A stretch of 64,000 nt of DNA, taken from Massilia sp. W12 (GTDB taxonomy: Bacteria > Pseudomonadota > Gammaproteobacteria > Burkholderiales > Burkholderiaceae_D). Each line of letters starts with the position of its first letter. Positions within the stretch are counted from its first letter, which is position 1. The notes under the pieces were generated by a model. It was given only the letters and a program-made list of their open reading frames with translations. It had not been told where the DNA came from and did no database searches. Below, in pieces: positions 60,743-64,000 of this stretch. The position numbers and the translations under genes were made by a program. Where the stretch lies: positions 5,648,857 to 5,712,856 of the forward strand of contig NZ_CP147776.1 in NCBI RefSeq assembly GCF_037300705.1, written 5' to 3'.

Positions 60743-61449
60743 GTACACCGCTTTGCCAATTGCAGGATGTGAGCGCAGGCTACGGTTTATCCAGCGTATT
60801 GTTTGGCGTTTCGCTGGAAATCCAGGCCGGGGAGTGCGTGGGTTTGCTGGGGCGCAATGGCGTTGGCAAAACCACCACCATGCGCGTGATCTGCGGTTTG
60901 AATCGGGCTGAATCCGGCCGCGTGCTGTATCAAGGACAGGAAATCAGCAAATTGCAGCCGGATCAGCGCGCCCGTCTTGGCATAGGGCTGGTGCCGGAAG
61001 ACCGCCGCATTTTCTCTGATTTGACGGTGCTGGAAAACCTCAAAGTCGCCGAGCGCGCCGGCCCTGCTGGCAAAGATTGGAATGTGGAGCGGGTGTTTGA
61101 ATTATTTCCCGACTTGAAACCGCATGCGGCGCGACGCGGCGGTTATTTGTCCGGCGGCCAGCAGCAGATGCTGACCATAGGCCGCACCCTGGTCAGCAAT
61201 CCCCGCCTTTTACTATTGGATGAACCTTCCGAGGGGTTAGCTCCGATCATTGTGGAAAATCTGCGTGCGCAGATTGCCCGCTTAAAGCAAAGCGGCTTAA
61301 CGATTTTGCTGGCTGAGCAAAGCATCCATTTTTCACTCGCGTTGTCAGATCGCATTTATGTGCTGGAAAAAGGACAAGTGCGGTTTAGCGGTACGCCGGC
61401 GGAATTTTCAGCCAATCCCGAAATTCAGGAAAAATACCTGTTCGTCTAG
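60739..61449 (+). CDS. Branched-chain-type ABC transporter ATPase (LivF family)
   Basis: 236 residues. Walker A GRNGVGKTTTMR, signature GGYLSGGQQQMLTIGRTLVSNPRLLLLDEPSEGLAP (signature plus Walker B), and H-loop LLAEQSIHFSLALSDRIYVLEKGQV. A typical LivF: it lacks the C-terminal extension of LivG. An eight-base gap with AGGAGG follows to the aldoxime dehydratase gene. Confidence 0.92.
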   Translation: MSTPLCQLQDVSAGYGLSSVLFGVSLEIQAGECVGLLGRNGVGKTTTMRVICGLNRAESGRVLYQGQEISKLQPDQRARLGIGLVPEDRRIFSDLTVLENLKVAERAGPAGKDWNVERVFELFPDLKPHAARRGGYLSGGQQQMLTIGRTLVSNPRLLLLDEPSEGLAPIIVENLRAQIARLKQSGLTILLAEQSIHFSLALSDRIYVLEKGQVRFSGTPAEFSANPEIQEKYLFV

Positions 61450-61457
61450 GAGGCGCT

Positions 61458-62513
61458 ATGAGCGCACTGTATCCGCAGCGGGTTTTGCCGATGCGCAAAC
61501 CGGAGGGCCATGTGCCGCCGGTGCAGCGCTGGAGCGCAGTGTTCGGCGCGCATATCCCGCATTACCGCGTGGCCTATTACGGCGTGCAGAGCTGGGATGA
61601 ACATGACATCGCCGCATCCGCCTTCATGCGCTGGATTGAGCGCGCCGCCAACGGCCCGAACCGCCCCGGCGCATGCGACCATCTGCGCTATGTTGACCAT
61701 AACGGCTTCATCAACCATGTGTATGTCGGCTACTGGACAGACGAGGCGCGTTTTGCACGCTGGCGCAGCGATCAGCACTACCAGCAGTTTTGGCAGGATC
61801 CGGCGCGCCTGCATGACGCCTGCGGTGTTTGGCGCGAAGAAATGCTGACCCCGATCGCGCGCCAGGAAACTGTGTTTTTCCTCGACTTTATCGCCGGCGT
61901 CGGGCGGCTGGAATGCGCCACGCTGGAAAAAACCTTCGAGACCGGATATTTCGGCTCAATGCGCGACCGCATTCCACAAGCCGCGCATGATTTGCTGGCT
62001 TCACCCAAAGGGACGCAACTGCCCGCGCCGCAAGAGCGCGTCAGCCAGTATGCGCGCTGGCAGGTATTCGTGCCGGAAAACCTGGCGGTCATCCGTTCCG
62101 GCCAATACTGGGGCCGCTGTCAGAGTGAGCAATTACAAGACTATCAGCAGAATTTAAAACCTGCGCTGGACGCCGGCATGCAGTTTTTACAGGACCAGGC
62201 GCAAGACAGCGGTTGCTGCACCATGCGCTATATGCGCCATTGTGAATATGATGGACGGGAATTGCCGGAAACCTCGGTGCAGGCTTACTTTCTCAGTCTG
62301 GCGCATTTGGAAGCCTGGTCAGAACATCATCCGACCCACCATTCGATTTATGGTCAGGCCATGGCGGCAGCCATGAAATACCAGGACAAGCGCGAATTCC
62401 GCACCTGGCACGAAGTGTTTGTGCTGCCGGGCGACAGCCAGTTTTTTGAATATTGCAACTGTCATCAGGGCACGGGTTTATTGCCCTGGTTTGATGCTTT
62501 GCAGACGGGTTGA
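61458..62513 (+). CDS. Aldoxime dehydratase-family heme protein
   Basis: 351 residues, the length of phenylacetaldoxime dehydratase/OxdA-type enzymes, which use heme b to remove water from an aldoxime and give a nitrile. Visible family parts are HYRVAYYGVQSW, GSMRDRIPQAAHD (Arg171), NLAVIRSGQYWGRC (Ser214), THHSIYGQAM (His294/His295, probable proximal heme ligand) and FRTWHEVFVL (His318, probable catalytic His). Numbering is my own, and residue roles are by analogy with characterised Oxd enzymes. AGGAGG precedes ATG at 61458. Being last in the importer operon, it likely acts on the imported compound or its product. No nitrilase or nitrile hydratase gene is in the window. Confidence 0.85.
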   Translation: MSALYPQRVLPMRKPEGHVPPVQRWSAVFGAHIPHYRVAYYGVQSWDEHDIAASAFMRWIERAANGPNRPGACDHLRYVDHNGFINHVYVGYWTDEARFARWRSDQHYQQFWQDPARLHDACGVWREEMLTPIARQETVFFLDFIAGVGRLECATLEKTFETGYFGSMRDRIPQAAHDLLASPKGTQLPAPQERVSQYARWQVFVPENLAVIRSGQYWGRCQSEQLQDYQQNLKPALDAGMQFLQDQAQDSGCCTMRYMRHCEYDGRELPETSVQAYFLSLAHLEAWSEHHPTHHSIYGQAMAAAMKYQDKREFRTWHEVFVLPGDSQFFEYCNCHQGTGLLPWFDALQTG

Positions 62514-62562
62514 ACAGACCTTGCGCGGCGCCATGCGCTGCGCAAGCGGCGAATGGCCCGTC

Positions 62563-63159
62563 TTAGCCCGGCAGCGGCAAGTCTTGCAAGGCTTCCGGTT
62601 TGACTGCCCAGATGCCGGGCAGATTGCGCAGATAGCCGAAGGCGTCCATGCCAAAGCCGACCACAAACTTATCCGGCACGCTCAAGCCGACATAATCGGC
62701 ATATACCGGCTTGGCGCGGCCATGGGCTTTATCGGCGAAAACCGCCAACAACACTTCGGCCGCGCCTTTTTCCAGTAAATGGTGTTTCACTTCGGCCAGG
62801 GTGGCGCCTTCATCCAGAATATCGTCCAGCACGATTACGCTGCGGCCCTTGACTTCAGCGCGCGGCGTGACTTTCCAGCGCAATTTGCCTCCCTCGGTCG
62901 CATCGCCGTAACGGCTGACGTGCATATAATCGAATTCGAGCGGGAATTCGAGCAGGGGCAGCAATTGCCCGGCAAACACGACTGCGCCGCCCATCACCCC
63001 CAGCACCAGGGGAAATTGTTCGCCGCCGGCGGCAAAGCGCTGGTTCAGCGCATCCGCCATCGCGTGCACCGCCTGCTGCACACTGTGTTCGTCATGAATT
63101 TGTTCCGCGCTGGCCAGTAATGCTTGCGCGCGTTGGTAGTGAGAAGCCTGAATGCTCAT
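62563..63159 (-). CDS. hpt: Hypoxanthine phosphoribosyltransferase
   Basis: Purine salvage: joins hypoxanthine or guanine to PRPP. 198 residues. The PRPP loop is VIVLDDILDEGATLAEV. VLGVMGGAVVFAGQL, YMHVSRYG and KPVYADYVGLSVPDKFVVGFGMDAFGYLRNLPGIWAV are typical of the family. Convergent with the aldoxime dehydratase gene, with 49 bases between that contain a CTTGCGC/GCGCAAG stem (62520-62546) without a T-run. Confidence 0.92.
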   Translation of the reverse strand: MSIQASHYQRAQALLASAEQIHDEHSVQQAVHAMADALNQRFAAGGEQFPLVLGVMGGAVVFAGQLLPLLEFPLEFDYMHVSRYGDATEGGKLRWKVTPRAEVKGRSVIVLDDILDEGATLAEVKHHLLEKGAAEVLLAVFADKAHGRAKPVYADYVGLSVPDKFVVGFGMDAFGYLRNLPGIWAVKPEALQDLPLPG

Positions 63160-63337
63160 GGAATCGGGGCCATGGACTGGCCGTTGTATTTGTCAGGGTG
63201 AGTATGATTACACAAATTGGCCTTTCTGCAATAGAGATTGCGCTCTTGTGGCTGCGCGCTTTGTGTGGCGCCGACTTTCGCCCAAGTATCATAAGCAGTA
63301 AAATTGCAGGCTTGTGTTGACTATTTTTGGAGCGGGC

Positions 63338-64000
63338 ATGCCGTTTCTTATGCTGATGATAGATCTGGCCCTGGCTTCGTATTGCGCAGTGCACGCATTA
63401 CGCAATCGCCAGCCTATGTATTGGGTGTTTGTTTTGTTTGGACTTCCTTTTATTGGCAGCCTGCTGTATTTTTTGGTGGTTTTGCTGCCCGGTTCGCGTT
63501 TGCAGCACAAGGCTGGCAAAGTGGCGCAGGAAATGGCGCGGCGTTCGGATCCGGGGCGCGCGGTGCGTGAAGCGCAAGCGGCGTTTGACTATGCGCCGAC
63601 CGCGCAAAACCAGATGCGGCTGGCGCAAGCGTTGCTGGAGCAGGGCGATACAGAGGCGGCGATCCGTCATTATGAGCAGTGCCTGAACGGGCCTTACAGC
63701 GATGATCTGGAAATCCGTTTAGGCGCGGCGCGCGCCAATTTGCAAGGCGGGCACGCCGGGGCCGCACTGGCGCATTTGCAATTTATCCGGAATAAAGATC
63801 CCAAATTCCGCAGCGAGGAATGCGGTTTGCTGTTGGCGCGCGCCTACAGTGAAAATGGCGAAGCCTTGCAGGCGCAAGCCGAGTTTGAAGCCACCCTGGC
63901 GCGGCATGGCAGCTTTAATTGTCTGGGCGAATTTTTGATTTGGGCCTTGCAGCGCGGCAATCTGGCATTGATTGAGCGCTTGCAGGCAGAAGTTGAACAA
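63338..64000 (+). CDS. TPR-containing membrane protein, N-terminal part
   Basis: 221 codons to the right edge, where the gene is cut. Two N-terminal membrane helices (about 3-19 and 27-50, MYWVFVLFGLPFIGSLLYFLVVLLP) are followed by a soluble region with tetratricopeptide-like repeats: TAQNQMRLAQALLEQGDTEAAIRHYEQCL, LEIRLGAARANLQGGHAGAALAHLQ and GLLLARAYSENGEALQAQAEFEATLARHG. Such proteins often serve as scaffolds in the membrane. GGAG precedes ATG at 63338. No enzyme motif is visible. Confidence 0.8.
   Translation, partial: MPFLMLMIDLALASYCAVHALRNRQPMYWVFVLFGLPFIGSLLYFLVVLLPGSRLQHKAGKVAQEMARRSDPGRAVREAQAAFDYAPTAQNQMRLAQALLEQGDTEAAIRHYEQCLNGPYSDDLEIRLGAARANLQGGHAGAALAHLQFIRNKDPKFRSEECGLLLARAYSENGEALQAQAEFEATLARHGSFNCLGEFLIWALQRGNLALIERLQAEVEQ

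Noticed and set aside
1-64000. tRNA, rRNA, CRISPR arrays, insertion sequences, integrases and att sites
   Set aside because: All intergenic regions were read on both strands and none showed the expected structure, repeats or gene families.

Overview
The window is dense, about 57% GC by eye, and reads as a Betaproteobacterium of the order Burkholderiales, most likely the family Oxalobacteraceae (relatives of Massilia, Duganella or Janthinobacterium). This placement is inferred from three things: six secreted proteins with (near-)PEP-CTERM tails, the housekeeping run mtgA-aroE-tonB-RNase II-ubiC-yqiA-mpl, and the general style of the NrdA, GabD and GlmS proteins. No rRNA, tRNA, CRISPR array, transposase or integrase was found.

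Layout. 1-1.1 kb: the start of nrdA (class Ia ribonucleotide reductase) with two NrdR boxes one behind the other. 1.2-5 kb: a CCXG-type PEP-CTERM protein, a TonB-like anchored protein and a large unknown lipoprotein. 5-8.2 kb: gabD and a divergent MocR/GabR-type regulator. 8.3-10.7 kb: three tandem paralogues of a secreted PEP-CTERM family, two of them sharing a copied leader. 10.8-17.5 kb: a PhzF-like enzyme, a two-gene ATPase plus PD-(D/E)XK-like nuclease cassette, DUF4404, an M3 peptidase with a lipoprotein signal, DUF2288, and another PEP-CTERM protein. 17.5-25.1 kb: a leftward envelope and housekeeping block (DUF4124 protein, mtgA, aroE, TonB, RNase II-like, ubiC, yqiA, mpl).

25.2-28.9 kb is an accessory island: a BPSL0067-type NlpC/P60-like protein with a STY0301-type partner, a Septu-like pair (PtuA ATPase, PtuB HNH nuclease) and a macrodomain protein. 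29-38.4 kb: a PEP-CTERM protein, an Lrp-type regulator, glmS, an orphan MlaD-lipoprotein pair, VanZ, a 2Fe-2S ferredoxin-like protein, a hydrolase, a D,D-carboxypeptidase and a GIN-domain protein. 38.4-50.2 kb: a sensor kinase whose phospho-acceptor histidine is replaced by glutamine, MTA/SAH nucleosidase coupled to a split pqiAABC operon, an acetyltransferase, an exported methyltransferase-like protein, glpK and an OFA-family transporter.

At 50.9-51.2 kb lie three tandem 26-codon genes, each with its own Shine-Dalgarno sequence and each encoding a tiny hydrophobic protein. They are too short for ordinary gene calling and are the most unusual structure here. 51.5-56.5 kb holds a three-gene MksBEF/Wadjet-like SMC operon without a JetD nuclease gene. 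56.8-62.5 kb is a complete LivKHMGF-type importer ending in an aldoxime dehydratase gene, which suggests uptake and use of an aldoxime, nitrile, amide or related compound. The window ends with hpt and the start of a TPR protein.

Main themes: envelope maintenance (two MCE lipid-transport loci, MtgA, Mpl, DacC, TonB), secreted PEP-CTERM proteins whose sorting enzyme must lie elsewhere, and three ATPase-based candidate defence or DNA-surveillance cassettes between housekeeping genes.
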